A DNA stretch of 14,787 nt from Clostridiales bacterium (GTDB lineage Bacteria > Bacillota > Clostridia > Oscillospirales > Oscillospiraceae). The position numbers and the translations under genes were made by a program. Within the stretch, counting starts at the first letter, position 1. The number at the start of each line of letters is the position of its first letter. This document shows positions 5,511-12,807 of the stretch, one piece after another. The notes below the pieces were generated by a model that saw nothing but the letters and a program-made list of their open reading frames with translations, was not told where the DNA came from and made no database searches. Location of the stretch: positions 1-14,787 of the forward strand of contig JAAYCC010000146.1 in NCBI GenBank assembly GCA_012729875.1. Reading direction: 5' to 3'.

Positions 5511-7413
5511 CAAAACTCTGTTTTTTAATACAATAAAGCGCTTTTGGCCTCTTTTCGCCGCTTACCTGCTAATATGGCTCATAATTCTGCCGCTGTCACT
5601 GAACGGCATTCTGAGCTGGGGCTTAGAAAACTACGAAAATGACCTTTCGATCCTTGCTGCGGAAAAAGTCCTGACCCAAGGCGCTGTCTATGCAACAATT
5701 ATGGCGTCCGCTTTTGGGCTGTTCTTCGCGATGGCCGCCTTTTCCTATCTATACAGCCCACGCAGCGTATCCATGATATGTGCTTTGCCAAATAAGCGCG
5801 AGAGCATTTTTGTTTCCCAGCTTTCCACAGGCCTCGCCGCGATGTTCGTCTCAAACATAATAGTATTTCTTATAACCATTCTTGTCGAATCCTCCTACGG
5901 TATCCTTGATATGAGCTATCTCTGGCAGTGGTTGGGAATAGTCTCCCTCAATTGCCTGTTCTTCTATGGCTTTGCGGTATTCTGCGCCAGCCTGACGGGC
6001 AACATTCTCGTTCTCCCCTGCGTGTATCTGGTTCTGAATTTCACCGTGGTGGTCGTGGAGATTTTTGCCCGCGCCATCCTCAGCGGGGTATACTACGGAA
6101 TAAGCAGCACAACGGCGCCCGTTCTCGGCTTCATGTCCCCTATCTATGAACTCTTGCTGAACAAACACGTCACCGAAATCGGCAACAACGCAGCCGATGG
6201 GGCATATAGAGCGATCGGCTACGAATTTCAGGGCTGGCCCACCCTGATAATCTATGGAGCGCTGGGCGCAGTTTTTGTCGTTCTTGCTCTGCTTCTAGTT
6301 AAGCACAGACGCATGGAAACCGCCGGCGACGTGGTCGCCGTAGCCCCTCTGAAGCCCATTTTCAAATATTGCATGGCTTTAGGCTGTTCACTTGTTCTGG
6401 GCGTTGTTATGAACTCGACAATTTTTTATAACAGCAACAACTATCTCGGCTACGGAAGTATGGCCATACTGCTTGGCTGTATGCTTTTCGGGGCTTTTAT
6501 CGGCTATTTCGCAGCAGAGATGCTGATGCAGAAAACACTCAAAGTTTTTGCAGGCAAGACTTGGATCGGCTTCGGCATATCCTGCCTTGTTATTATTGTC
6601 CTCATGCTCTCCTGCGAGTTCGACATTTTCGGTTTCGAGCGAAACATACCCGAAGCTGAAGAAGTAGCGTCGGTATCGATCCACGGCAGCTTTGATGGCA
6701 TCACTCTTGAAAATCCGGAAAACATACAGTCCGTAATCGACCTGCACAAGAGCGTTGTCGACAACAAGGCTATATATGAGAACTACAGAGAAAATATCGG
6801 CACGGGTACAGACGTCTATCTCCACCCGGACTATAATGGAAGCAGCTCCTATGCCGACAATGAGCCTCTGTCCATTGACTACTCCCTCAAAAACGGAAAG
6901 ATGCTCTCCCGTCATTATATCCTGTACTATGATGCGACAGACGACTGTGCAACTTTGAATGACATCATAAACTGCAGGGAGGCGGTAGACTATCGCAAAC
7001 TTCTGGATATTCCGGTAACTGAAGAGAACTTCTCCATGGGATATATCCGCTACCTGGATACCGCCACCGGCGAATACCAGAACTACGATCTCAGCAGTGA
7101 AGAGGCCGTTAAACTATATAACGACTGCATAGTCCCCGATATCGAGGCCGGCTCTATGGGCAACGTCTGGCTCAGCACTGAGCATTCAAAAGTTAACGGC
7201 CGAGCCTATTTTTCCACAGTCTACGACTGCGAGATATATATCGAGCTTCTCCAGCGAAAGGGCGAAGTCGACTACAGATATGACAGCTCACGCACATATC
7301 TCACTGTAGATGCTGAAAACACTCTTGCATGGTTTGAAAAGCAAGACATAAAACCCTCCATGATGGGTGTGGGCCCCGTCTCCGATAAAGCCGTGGATAG
7401 TAAAGCAGCATAG
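5485..7413 (+). CDS. ABC-2 type permease with a large C-terminal exported domain
   Basis: This 642-residue membrane protein has about nine hydrophobic segments, near residues 19-40, 65-90, 111-135, 146-170, 173-197, 250-272, 293-313, 321-345 and 359-377. After the last helix comes a hydrophilic region of about 265 residues (378-642), rich in Asp, Tyr and Ser and without Cys pairs apart from scattered residues. With nine helices and a cytoplasmic N-terminus it would lie outside the cell. I associate this tail with a domain of unknown function found on YtrA-linked permeases (DUF6449), from memory. The ATG has GGGAGG 8 nt upstream and starts inside the ATPase gene, implying coupled translation. 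A strong terminator follows. It is the membrane half of the transporter; the substrate is unknown. Confidence 0.88.
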   Translation: MKSKTSFFSKTLFFNTIKRFWPLFAAYLLIWLIILPLSLNGILSWGLENYENDLSILAAEKVLTQGAVYATIMASAFGLFFAMAAFSYLYSPRSVSMICALPNKRESIFVSQLSTGLAAMFVSNIIVFLITILVESSYGILDMSYLWQWLGIVSLNCLFFYGFAVFCASLTGNILVLPCVYLVLNFTVVVVEIFARAILSGVYYGISSTTAPVLGFMSPIYELLLNKHVTEIGNNAADGAYRAIGYEFQGWPTLIIYGALGAVFVVLALLLVKHRRMETAGDVVAVAPLKPIFKYCMALGCSLVLGVVMNSTIFYNSNNYLGYGSMAILLGCMLFGAFIGYFAAEMLMQKTLKVFAGKTWIGFGISCLVIIVLMLSCEFDIFGFERNIPEAEEVASVSIHGSFDGITLENPENIQSVIDLHKSVVDNKAIYENYRENIGTGTDVYLHPDYNGSSSYADNEPLSIDYSLKNGKMLSRHYILYYDATDDCATLNDIINCREAVDYRKLLDIPVTEENFSMGYIRYLDTATGEYQNYDLSSEEAVKLYNDCIVPDIEAGSMGNVWLSTEHSKVNGRAYFSTVYDCEIYIELLQRKGEVDYRYDSSRTYLTVDAENTLAWFEKQDIKPSMMGVGPVSDKAVDSKAA

Positions 7414-7427
7414 CATAATACTCTTCA

Positions 7428-7465
7428 ATATAAAAACAGCCGCAGGTATGCGGCTGTTTTTATAT
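7428..7465. terminator. Bidirectional intrinsic terminator between the permease and diguanylate cyclase genes
   Basis: A perfect 17-bp stem (7428-7444 with 7449-7465) has a G+C core ACAGCCGCA and the tetraloop GGTA. T-runs lie on both strands, so it serves the convergent transcripts from either side. Confidence 0.95.
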
Positions 7466-7475
7466 CTGCCCGCCG

Positions 7476-9293
7476 TCAGTCTCCGCAGACGACGCAGTTC
7501 TTTCCTATTGTCTTTGCCCTGTAAAGCGCCTTGTCCGCCTCCCTGTAGAGCTTATCGAATTCGTCTCCCTCTCTGGCGGTCACGTATCCTGCCGAGCAGG
7601 AGATATACGGAATCCCGTCGTCCCCGTTGCGGTGCCTAGTTATGCTCTCCGCAAAGGCTGAGAACCTCCGCTTAACAAGGTCGTTGTCGGAGACGTAGGT
7701 CATAAACACAACGAATTCATCTCCGCCGAGTCTGCCCACAATATCGTCGGTACGGAAGGTCGCCTTCAGCATATCGGAGAAAAAGTGCAGAACCCTATCC
7801 CCCGCGTCGTGGCCGTAGGTGTCGTTTACTCCCTTAAAATCGTCAAGATCGAAGATAATAAATGCGGAAGTCCTTCCGTCCGGCGGCTGCTGTAGCCTCT
7901 CGTTTATGAGTCGCACGGTCTCGTCCCGGTTGTAGAGACCCGTAAGACCGTCTGTCGTGGCTTTGGTCAGCAAAGCTATGCGCTCCTTTTCGCGCTCGTC
8001 TATGTCCTCTATGATGCCTATTATGTAGGTACTGCCCAATCCTTTGCGGGCGAGACGTGTAACTGTTATGTAGTACCAGTGATATGAATTGTCGCAGCCA
8101 AAGCACGAGACACGGGCAGTAGCTGAAGCCGTGGAGCTGTCCTTCAAAGACATGACCATCTCACCTATACTCTTGCGGTCCTGAGGATAGACGTAGCTCA
8201 TTCCCATAGATCTCGTGAGATAATCCATTTCGCCGGGCATAGTGATCTTCTCGCAGTCGTTTATGAAATAAAATTTATCTTTTATCATATTGTACTCAAA
8301 GATCGCCCTTGAGGACTGGCGCGCCGCAATCGCAAACTTTTTTCTGTCCAGCACCTGTCTGCGGTGTCCGTAATTCATGACAAAGTAGTAATATAGGAAA
8401 GTCCCGCCCAGTATTATGACGGCTATAAGAGTTATCCTGAAGAAGATGCCGACACTACGAGTCGTACGCTGTTTGACGGCAGCGGACGGCGCAGCGCAGT
8501 ATGCATACCAGCCGTTCATGCCGATCTCTTTAGCAAAAGCTAAAAATTTTTCCCCGCCTGAATAGTCCTTGAATTCTGTCAGCCCCGCTGTTGCAGCCGA
8601 CAGCAGAGCCGGAGAACAGCGGTTGTGGACATCCGACCACCGGTCCACAGTGTTTCTCCCGGTGATGAACAGGCCGTCAGAGCGCAGTATGTAGACGTTG
8701 CCCGCACTGTCCATCTTGGGGACGTCAGTGATACTCTCAAGAATTGACATCGGGTAGACAAGCGCTACTATGACACGGCCTCCGTAGCTCATTGTAACGG
8801 GAGCAGCTACAGCAAGGCGGTACTCACCGTCTATGCAGAACTCCACATCGGAAATTACGCTCTCCCCTGTCTCCGACGCCTTACCGACCGCTTCACCAAA
8901 GGTTTCATAGTCCGTACTGGTGCCGTAAACAATTGTACCAGAGGATGTGACAACAAGCCCCGACTCAGCTTCGGAATCGGCAAAGACAGCTTCGAAGTCT
9001 CCGGCCATGACTTCTGACTGCAGACCTGAATTGGAGATCAGGCTGCCGGCATACTCGCTTTCGGAAGTAAGCTCAAGCTTCAGCCTCTCTGTCCCGTGCA
9101 CACAGCTGTCTGCAAGCATTGAAAAGTATTCGGTTGTCCAGCTCTTTTCATCGCCCAAAGCCTTATGGTATGCAACAAGCATAACGATAAGCAGTACCGC
9201 AAGCAGCAGCGCAGGCACTATAAACGGAAAAAGCCACTTGAATCCTTTTTTATTTCGCAAGCAAACGATCTCCTTATTCTCGTCACAAGCCAT
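7476..9293 (-). CDS. Membrane-bound diguanylate cyclase with extracytoplasmic sensor, PAS-like and GGDEF domains
   Basis: This 605-residue protein should make cyclic di-GMP from two GTP. The order is: TM1 (about 19-42), an extracytoplasmic sensor of Cache-like layout (43-280), TM2 (281-306), a PAS-like region (about 320-435, ending IIGIIEDIDEREKER) and a C-terminal GGDEF domain (about 440-605). The GGDEF domain has DGLTGLYNRD, FDLDDFKGVNDTYGHDAGD and the active-site loop GGDEF itself (523-527). RTDD at 514-517 is five residues before GGDEF, the canonical product-inhibition I-site (RxxD). No EAL or HD-GYP domain follows. ATG 9293 has no clear ribosome site, whereas TTG 9260 has AAGGAG 9 nt upstream and would give 594 residues starting RNKKGF; either is possible. 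The sensor ligand is unknown. Confidence 0.93.
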   Translation of the reverse strand: MACDENKEIVCLRNKKGFKWLFPFIVPALLLAVLLIVMLVAYHKALGDEKSWTTEYFSMLADSCVHGTERLKLELTSESEYAGSLISNSGLQSEVMAGDFEAVFADSEAESGLVVTSSGTIVYGTSTDYETFGEAVGKASETGESVISDVEFCIDGEYRLAVAAPVTMSYGGRVIVALVYPMSILESITDVPKMDSAGNVYILRSDGLFITGRNTVDRWSDVHNRCSPALLSAATAGLTEFKDYSGGEKFLAFAKEIGMNGWYAYCAAPSAAVKQRTTRSVGIFFRITLIAVIILGGTFLYYYFVMNYGHRRQVLDRKKFAIAARQSSRAIFEYNMIKDKFYFINDCEKITMPGEMDYLTRSMGMSYVYPQDRKSIGEMVMSLKDSSTASATARVSCFGCDNSYHWYYITVTRLARKGLGSTYIIGIIEDIDEREKERIALLTKATTDGLTGLYNRDETVRLINERLQQPPDGRTSAFIIFDLDDFKGVNDTYGHDAGDRVLHFFSDMLKATFRTDDIVGRLGGDEFVVFMTYVSDNDLVKRRFSAFAESITRHRNGDDGIPYISCSAGYVTAREGDEFDKLYREADKALYRAKTIGKNCVVCGD

Positions 9294-9332
9294 ATATGTT
9301 GTGTCTTGTCTTCATTTTTATCTATATATACT

Positions 9333-9366
9333 ATTATATCATATACTTAACATATAATTTTTGCAA
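9333..9366 (-). promoter_or_regulatory. Diguanylate cyclase promoter
   Basis: On the minus strand TTGCAA (9366-9361) precedes TATGAT (9343-9338) by 17 bp. Five bases further on is TGATATAAT (9341-9333), an exact extended -10 with a perfect TATAAT but no good -35. One of these two overlapping choices is probably used. Confidence 0.55.
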
Positions 9367-9395
9367 GCGGAAATTGCAAATTTTTGCAGCCGGAA
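9356..9395. repeat. 17-bp imperfect direct repeats between the diguanylate cyclase and hemZ genes
   Basis: AATTTTTGCAAGCGGAA (9356-9372) and AATTTTTGCAGCCGGAA (9379-9395) match at 15 of 17 positions and are offset by 23 bp, roughly two helical turns. A further TTGCAA lies between them at 9374-9379. The first copy covers the predicted -35 of the cyclase promoter; both lie just upstream of the hemZ promoter. They may be tandem operator sites. Confidence 0.6.
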
Positions 9396-9404
9396 GCATG
9401 GCAC

Positions 9405-9433
9405 TTGACTATCACGCGGGAAAAAGGTATTTT
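9405..9433 (+). promoter_or_regulatory. hemZ promoter, start site near the ATG
   Basis: TTGACT (9405-9410) and TATTTT (9428-9433) are 17 bp apart. The predicted transcription start, about 7 nt after the -10, falls at the hemZ ATG (9440), which would leave little or no leader. Confidence 0.5.
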
Positions 9434-9439
9434 TAATCT

Positions 9440-10915
9440 ATGAAACTTTATTTAAATGGGCATAACTGCCGCTATGCTTCGGAGCAGATGCTGCTGACAA
9501 TGTTCCCCGATGAAAGGCCAGAATACCCGGAGGGGACGCCCTGCGGCGACTTCGCCGAGCTTGACCTGTTCGAGGGTGAAAAGCGCTTCACGGCCGTCTG
9601 CAGGCTGTGTTTGGGAGGAAAAACGTATATCGGTAAATCATACGCCTCGAAAAGCCGTATGGTGAGCGAACTCACAAAAGCGAGGCTGATACAGCGCATA
9701 GTAAAGCTGTCGTTCTACCGGGCCGCTCTAGCTTCCGGAAAGCCAAAGCCGGTCTGGGGCGCGCTCACCGGAATACGTCCCGGCAAGCTGCTTTCAAACC
9801 TGCTGGCCCAGGGTATGAGCGACGACGCAGCACTCAGTAAGTTTTGCCGCGACAACGACGTCTCCCGCGATAGGGCGCGCCTCTGCCTGCACACTGCCCA
9901 TGCCGCTTTGAGCTGCGCAGATAATCTTCGGGAAAAGGATGTCTGCCTGTATATAGGTATTCCCTTCTGCCCCACCCGCTGTGCATACTGCAGCTTTGTG
10001 AGCCAATCGGTCGAAAAGAGCATGAAGCTCATACCCGATTTTTTAGACGCGCTTTACTGCGAGATAGAGGCGACAGCAGCGGTGATAAAAAAGCTGGGGC
10101 TGCGCCCTGTCTCCATCTACGTAGGCGGCGGCACACCCACAACCCTCTCGGCAGAGCAGCTCGACACTCTCTTTTCAAGGCTGGAGAGCGAATTTTGTCT
10201 CTCTGACATAACGGAGATCACTGTTGAGGCCGGAAGGCCGGACACAATAGCCGAAGATAAGCTTGAAGCCTTGAAGCGGCACGGCGTCACGCGAATAAGC
10301 GTCAATCCTCAAACCATGGACGACAAGGTGCTCGAGGCCATTGGCCGCAGACACACCGCTCAGGACGTTCTGGACGCGCTGCAGCTTGTCAGATCTGCGG
10401 GCGGGTTTCAGGTGAATATGGATCTGATCGCGGGACTTCCGGCGGACTCTCCGGAGGGCTTTGCAGAGACCGTCCGTAAGGTGCTGGACTTGTCTCCCGA
10501 AAACATAACCGTCCATACCCTGGCCCTCAAAAAGGGCTCTGCGATCATGCTCGGCAATACTCCCCGCCCCTCGGCGGAGGATGTGGGCAAGATGATAGAC
10601 TTTGCAAACTCCTCCCTTGTGGGCGCAGGCTACGAGCCCTATTATCTCTACCGTCAGAAGTATATGTCCGGCGGCTTCGAAAATGTCGGCTGGCAGCGCG
10701 GCGGCACCGCCAACATCTACAACATCTGTATCATGGAGGAGCTATGCAGCATAATCTCCATGGGCGGGGGCGCCTCTACTAAGCTATGTCTTGGCGACGG
10801 ACGCATCGAGCGCATCTTCGACCCCAAGTACCCTTTGGAGTATATAGAAAGAATAGATAAAATAATATCCGATAAGCAAAAAATGAAGGAGATTTTACTG
10901 TGGCATACGAATTGA
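9440..10915 (+). CDS. hemZ: Radical SAM protein of the HemZ family (annotated as oxygen-independent coproporphyrinogen III dehydrogenase)
   Basis: This 491-residue protein closely follows the Bacillus HemZ layout as I remember it. It has an N-terminal domain of about 165 residues containing KPVWGALTGIRPGKLL, then a radical-SAM core. The core has the cluster motif PFCPTRCAYCSF (C177, C181, C184, which hold the [4Fe-4S] cluster), GGGTPT (229-234), ITVEAGRPDTI, RISVNPQT, NMDLIAGLP and YYLYRQK. HemZ is named for anaerobic oxidation of coproporphyrinogen III, but biochemical support for that activity is limited and no other haem gene is in the window. The ATG at 9440 fits the family N-terminus (MKLYLNGHN). 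It has no proper ribosome site: AAGG is 12 nt away. It overlaps the kinase gene by 16 nt. Confidence 0.9.
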   Translation: MKLYLNGHNCRYASEQMLLTMFPDERPEYPEGTPCGDFAELDLFEGEKRFTAVCRLCLGGKTYIGKSYASKSRMVSELTKARLIQRIVKLSFYRAALASGKPKPVWGALTGIRPGKLLSNLLAQGMSDDAALSKFCRDNDVSRDRARLCLHTAHAALSCADNLREKDVCLYIGIPFCPTRCAYCSFVSQSVEKSMKLIPDFLDALYCEIEATAAVIKKLGLRPVSIYVGGGTPTTLSAEQLDTLFSRLESEFCLSDITEITVEAGRPDTIAEDKLEALKRHGVTRISVNPQTMDDKVLEAIGRRHTAQDVLDALQLVRSAGGFQVNMDLIAGLPADSPEGFAETVRKVLDLSPENITVHTLALKKGSAIMLGNTPRPSAEDVGKMIDFANSSLVGAGYEPYYLYRQKYMSGGFENVGWQRGGTANIYNICIMEELCSIISMGGGASTKLCLGDGRIERIFDPKYPLEYIERIDKIISDKQKMKEILLWHTN

Positions 10916-11835
10916 ACGTCATAAATCAGATGGTAAGGGCAAATCCCAGAAGCTTTGTTGAAAAGTGCGAAGCAGAGTACGAGTCCAGAATCAGGCTTGC
11001 CGCCGATCTTATCGTCCAGAACAGAGAAAAAAGCCCTCTGGTGCTTCTGTCCGGTCCCTCCGCAAGCGGCAAAACTACGACCTCTCAAAAAATCGAGTTC
11101 GAGATACGCAAGCGCGGAATAATGACCCACGCCGTGGGAATGGACAATTATTTCAAAACAATCGACCCGGCAACGGCTCCGAGAACTCCGGAGGGAGAGA
11201 TCGACTTTGAGTCACCCGAATGCGTCGATTTTGATCTTATGAAAGAGCATTTTGACCGTTTCATGAGCGGAACGCCCGTGGCAATTCCTCGCTACAACTT
11301 CGCAAATCAGCAGCGTGAGAGGACCCCCGCAATGATAAGATACCCGACAGGCAACGACATCGTTATCGTGGAGGGCATCCATGCGCTCGGAGACCGCGCC
11401 GTCAACGCCTTTCCAGACGCATACAGGGTCTATATAAGCACCGCTTCCGATATTACAAGAGACGGAGACGAATTTTTCTACCATGCACGTATGCGTCTAG
11501 TGCGCCGTCTTGTGCGGGACCATCTGTTCCGCGGAGCCTCCGCAAAATACACACTGGAGCTTTGGGATAATGTCCGCCGGGGTGAGATACTCCATATCAG
11601 GCCGAACAAGTCCCGAGCGAACTTCACCTTCGACTCCTCTTTTCCATACGAGCTCTGCGTCATGAAAAACTATCTCATGAAGCTGTTTGAAAACGAGCCG
11701 CAGGAAGTTAAAAATATGGAAAATGCCGCGGAGCTGATACGCGATCTGGAGTTGTTCGAGTCCGTCGACTCCGTGCTTGTCCCGCCCGAATCGCTGCTGC
11801 GCGAGTTTATCGGCGGCGGGGTATACGAATATTGA
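10900..11835 (+). CDS. Uridine kinase-like nucleoside kinase (P-loop)
   Basis: This 311-residue cytoplasmic kinase belongs to the uridine kinase/phosphoribulokinase superfamily. It has Walker A GPSASGKTTTS (52-62), a substrate segment VGMDNYFKTIDPATAPRTPEGEIDFESPECVD, IPRYNF, the Walker-B-like IVIVEGIHAL, and RLVRRLVRDHLFRGASAKY with WDNVRRGE. The later blocks resemble the kinase half of the longer nucleoside kinases that carry an N-terminal TGS domain. Here only about 45 residues precede the P-loop, so that domain is absent. Phosphorylation of a nucleoside such as uridine is the best guess; substrate residues cannot be verified by eye. The start is GTG at 10900, with AAGGAG 8 nt upstream, inside the end of hemZ. 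The PAP2 gene follows after 12 nt. Confidence 0.85.
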   Translation: MAYELNVINQMVRANPRSFVEKCEAEYESRIRLAADLIVQNREKSPLVLLSGPSASGKTTTSQKIEFEIRKRGIMTHAVGMDNYFKTIDPATAPRTPEGEIDFESPECVDFDLMKEHFDRFMSGTPVAIPRYNFANQQRERTPAMIRYPTGNDIVIVEGIHALGDRAVNAFPDAYRVYISTASDITRDGDEFFYHARMRLVRRLVRDHLFRGASAKYTLELWDNVRRGEILHIRPNKSRANFTFDSSFPYELCVMKNYLMKLFENEPQEVKNMENAAELIRDLELFESVDSVLVPPESLLREFIGGGVYEY

Positions 11836-11847
11836 GGAGCTTTTCAC

Positions 11848-12402
11848 ATGTTTGAAGCTATACAAAACTTTGATGCCGGCGCACTTCTCAGCATTCAGGA
11901 GAATTTGCGAGTCCCCTTTTTGGACGGCTTCATGACATTTATGACAAGGCTCGGCGACAGCGGCTTCATATGGATTCTATTGGGGCTTTTACTGCTGATC
12001 CCGAAAAAGACGCGCCGCAGTGCCGCGGATGTGTTTTTGTGCCTTGCGCTGGCTTTTATACTAAACGACCTCATACTCAAGCCGCTGATAGCACGCGCAA
12101 GGCCCTTTGAAACCATAGACGGGCTGACCATACTCATAACCGCGCCCGGTTCATTTTCCTTCCCGTCCGGGCACACCAATGCCAGCTTTGCTGCGGCATT
12201 TGCCCTTACAAGGGCCTTTGGCAAAAAAGGAGCGTTGGCATATATTCCCGCCATACTCATCGCCTTTTCGCGCTGCTACGTGGGAGTACACTACCCTACG
12301 GACGTTTTTGCGGGAATGACAGTCGGAACTCTAGCCGCCGTGATCGCCTGTTGGCTGTCCCGCAGATATATTAAATCCGACCTCTTCAAGAAAACCGAAT
12401 AA
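11848..12402 (+). CDS. PAP2-family membrane phosphatase
   Basis: This 184-residue membrane protein has the three PAP2 signature motifs in order: K78-x6-R85-P86 (KPLIARARP), PSGH at 106-109, and SRCYVGVHYPTD with S141, R142, H148 and D152. The catalytic pair would be H109 and H148. Hydrophobic helices lie around residues 38-52, 60-78, 112-124, 130-142 and 153-170. Family members remove phosphate from lipid substrates, including undecaprenyl pyrophosphate (BcrC type, recycling the cell-wall carrier) and phosphatidate; the sequence alone does not choose between them. The ATG has GAGGAG 8 nt upstream. It is the last gene of the hemZ-kinase-PAP2 unit. No strong terminator follows, so some transcripts may read into the riboswitch leader. 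Confidence 0.9.
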   Translation: MFEAIQNFDAGALLSIQENLRVPFLDGFMTFMTRLGDSGFIWILLGLLLLIPKKTRRSAADVFLCLALAFILNDLILKPLIARARPFETIDGLTILITAPGSFSFPSGHTNASFAAAFALTRAFGKKGALAYIPAILIAFSRCYVGVHYPTDVFAGMTVGTLAAVIACWLSRRYIKSDLFKKTE

Positions 12403-12403
12403 G

Positions 12404-12432
12404 TTGATTTGCAGCCTCGGCTGTGATAATAT
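12404..12432 (+). promoter_or_regulatory. Promoter of the cobalamin-uptake operon
   Basis: TTGATT (12404-12409), a 17-bp gap, then TAATAT (12427-12432) preceded by TGA, giving the same extended -10 (TGATAATAT) as secG. It begins just after the PAP2 stop codon. Transcription would start near 12439, before the riboswitch. Confidence 0.6.
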
Positions 12433-12481
12433 ACGGAGTGCAATCATTGTATTGAGCGCTTCCCCAAAAACAATTCAATAC

Positions 12482-12653
12482 CGTGCGTTTATGCGCCATT
12501 GCGCCGATACGAAAGTGTCGAGGGAATACGGATGAGATTTCCGAGCTATCCCAGTAACCGTGAAGCCGACGAAAGAACTGCAAAGCCACTGTCTTTATGA
12601 TGGGAAGGTGTTCGATTAGGATGAAGCCAAGCCGGGAGACCTGTTTACGCACG
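12482..12653 (+). promoter_or_regulatory. Cobalamin (B12) riboswitch aptamer
   Basis: The conserved core is clear: AGGGAATACGG, then CCGAGCTATCCC and AACCGTGAAGCC, then GCCACTG...TGGGAAGG, GGATGAAGCC, and the B12 box GCCGGGAGACCTG at 12631-12643. Ends were set by a 7-bp closing helix, CGTGCGT (12482-12488) with ACGCACG (12647-12653). Between that helix and the core lie two small hairpins, GCGC-CATT-GCGC and CGATAC-GAAA-GTGTCG. The RNA senses intracellular cobalamin, normally adenosylcobalamin for this class, and lowers expression of the importer genes downstream when B12 is sufficient. Exact helix boundaries are my estimate. Confidence 0.93.
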
Positions 12654-12727
12654 TGCCGGCGCTTTTGCGCCGTCTGAACTTCTGGGATTGAGTGAAACCT
12701 AAGGACACAGAGCTTTCTCTGTGTCTG
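12654..12727 (+). promoter_or_regulatory. Riboswitch expression-platform hairpins
   Basis: Two hairpins lie between aptamer and terminator: CGGCGC-TTTT-GCGCCG (12657-12672) and a 10-bp stem (12703-12712 with 12717-12726, loop CTTT). The loop region AGCTTT (12711-12716) is complementary to AAAGCT (12729-12734) in the left arm of the terminator, which offers a possible anti-terminator contact. Which of these switches with ligand cannot be settled by eye. Confidence 0.5.
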
Positions 12728-12763
12728 AAAAGCTGTTTCTCCGTCCGGAGGAGCGGCTTTTTT
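12728..12763 (+). terminator. Intrinsic terminator of the cobalamin riboswitch
   Basis: A 15-bp stem (12728-12742 with 12747-12761, three G-U pairs) with loop GTCC runs into six T residues (12758-12763). It lies 44 nt before the substrate-binding gene, as expected for a riboswitch that works by early termination. Confidence 0.85.
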
Positions 12764-12807
12764 GCTCCTTGATACTTGATTGCAAAAAACGAAAGGAGCA
12801 TAAATCC

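Noticed and set aside
5500..5512. T-run before the ATPase stop (GTT TTT TAG) as a programmed frameshift joining ATPase and permease
   Set aside because: The permease has its own ATG with GGGAGG 8 nt upstream, and the 26-nt overlap is adequately explained by translational coupling.
6388..6915. 175-codon frame antisense to the permease gene
   Set aside because: There are no translation signals and no domain, and it overlaps well-formed transmembrane coding sequence.
12446..12480. A+T-rich inverted repeats (ATTGT/ACAAT and TATTGA/TCAATA) as a terminator for the PAP2 gene
   Set aside because: The stems are short and A+T-only, the loops are long and there is no T-run after them.
12721..12807. 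N-terminal extension of btuF from a GTG at 12721
   Set aside because: It would translate through the riboswitch terminator and destroy the lipoprotein signal. ATG 12808 has a good ribosome site.
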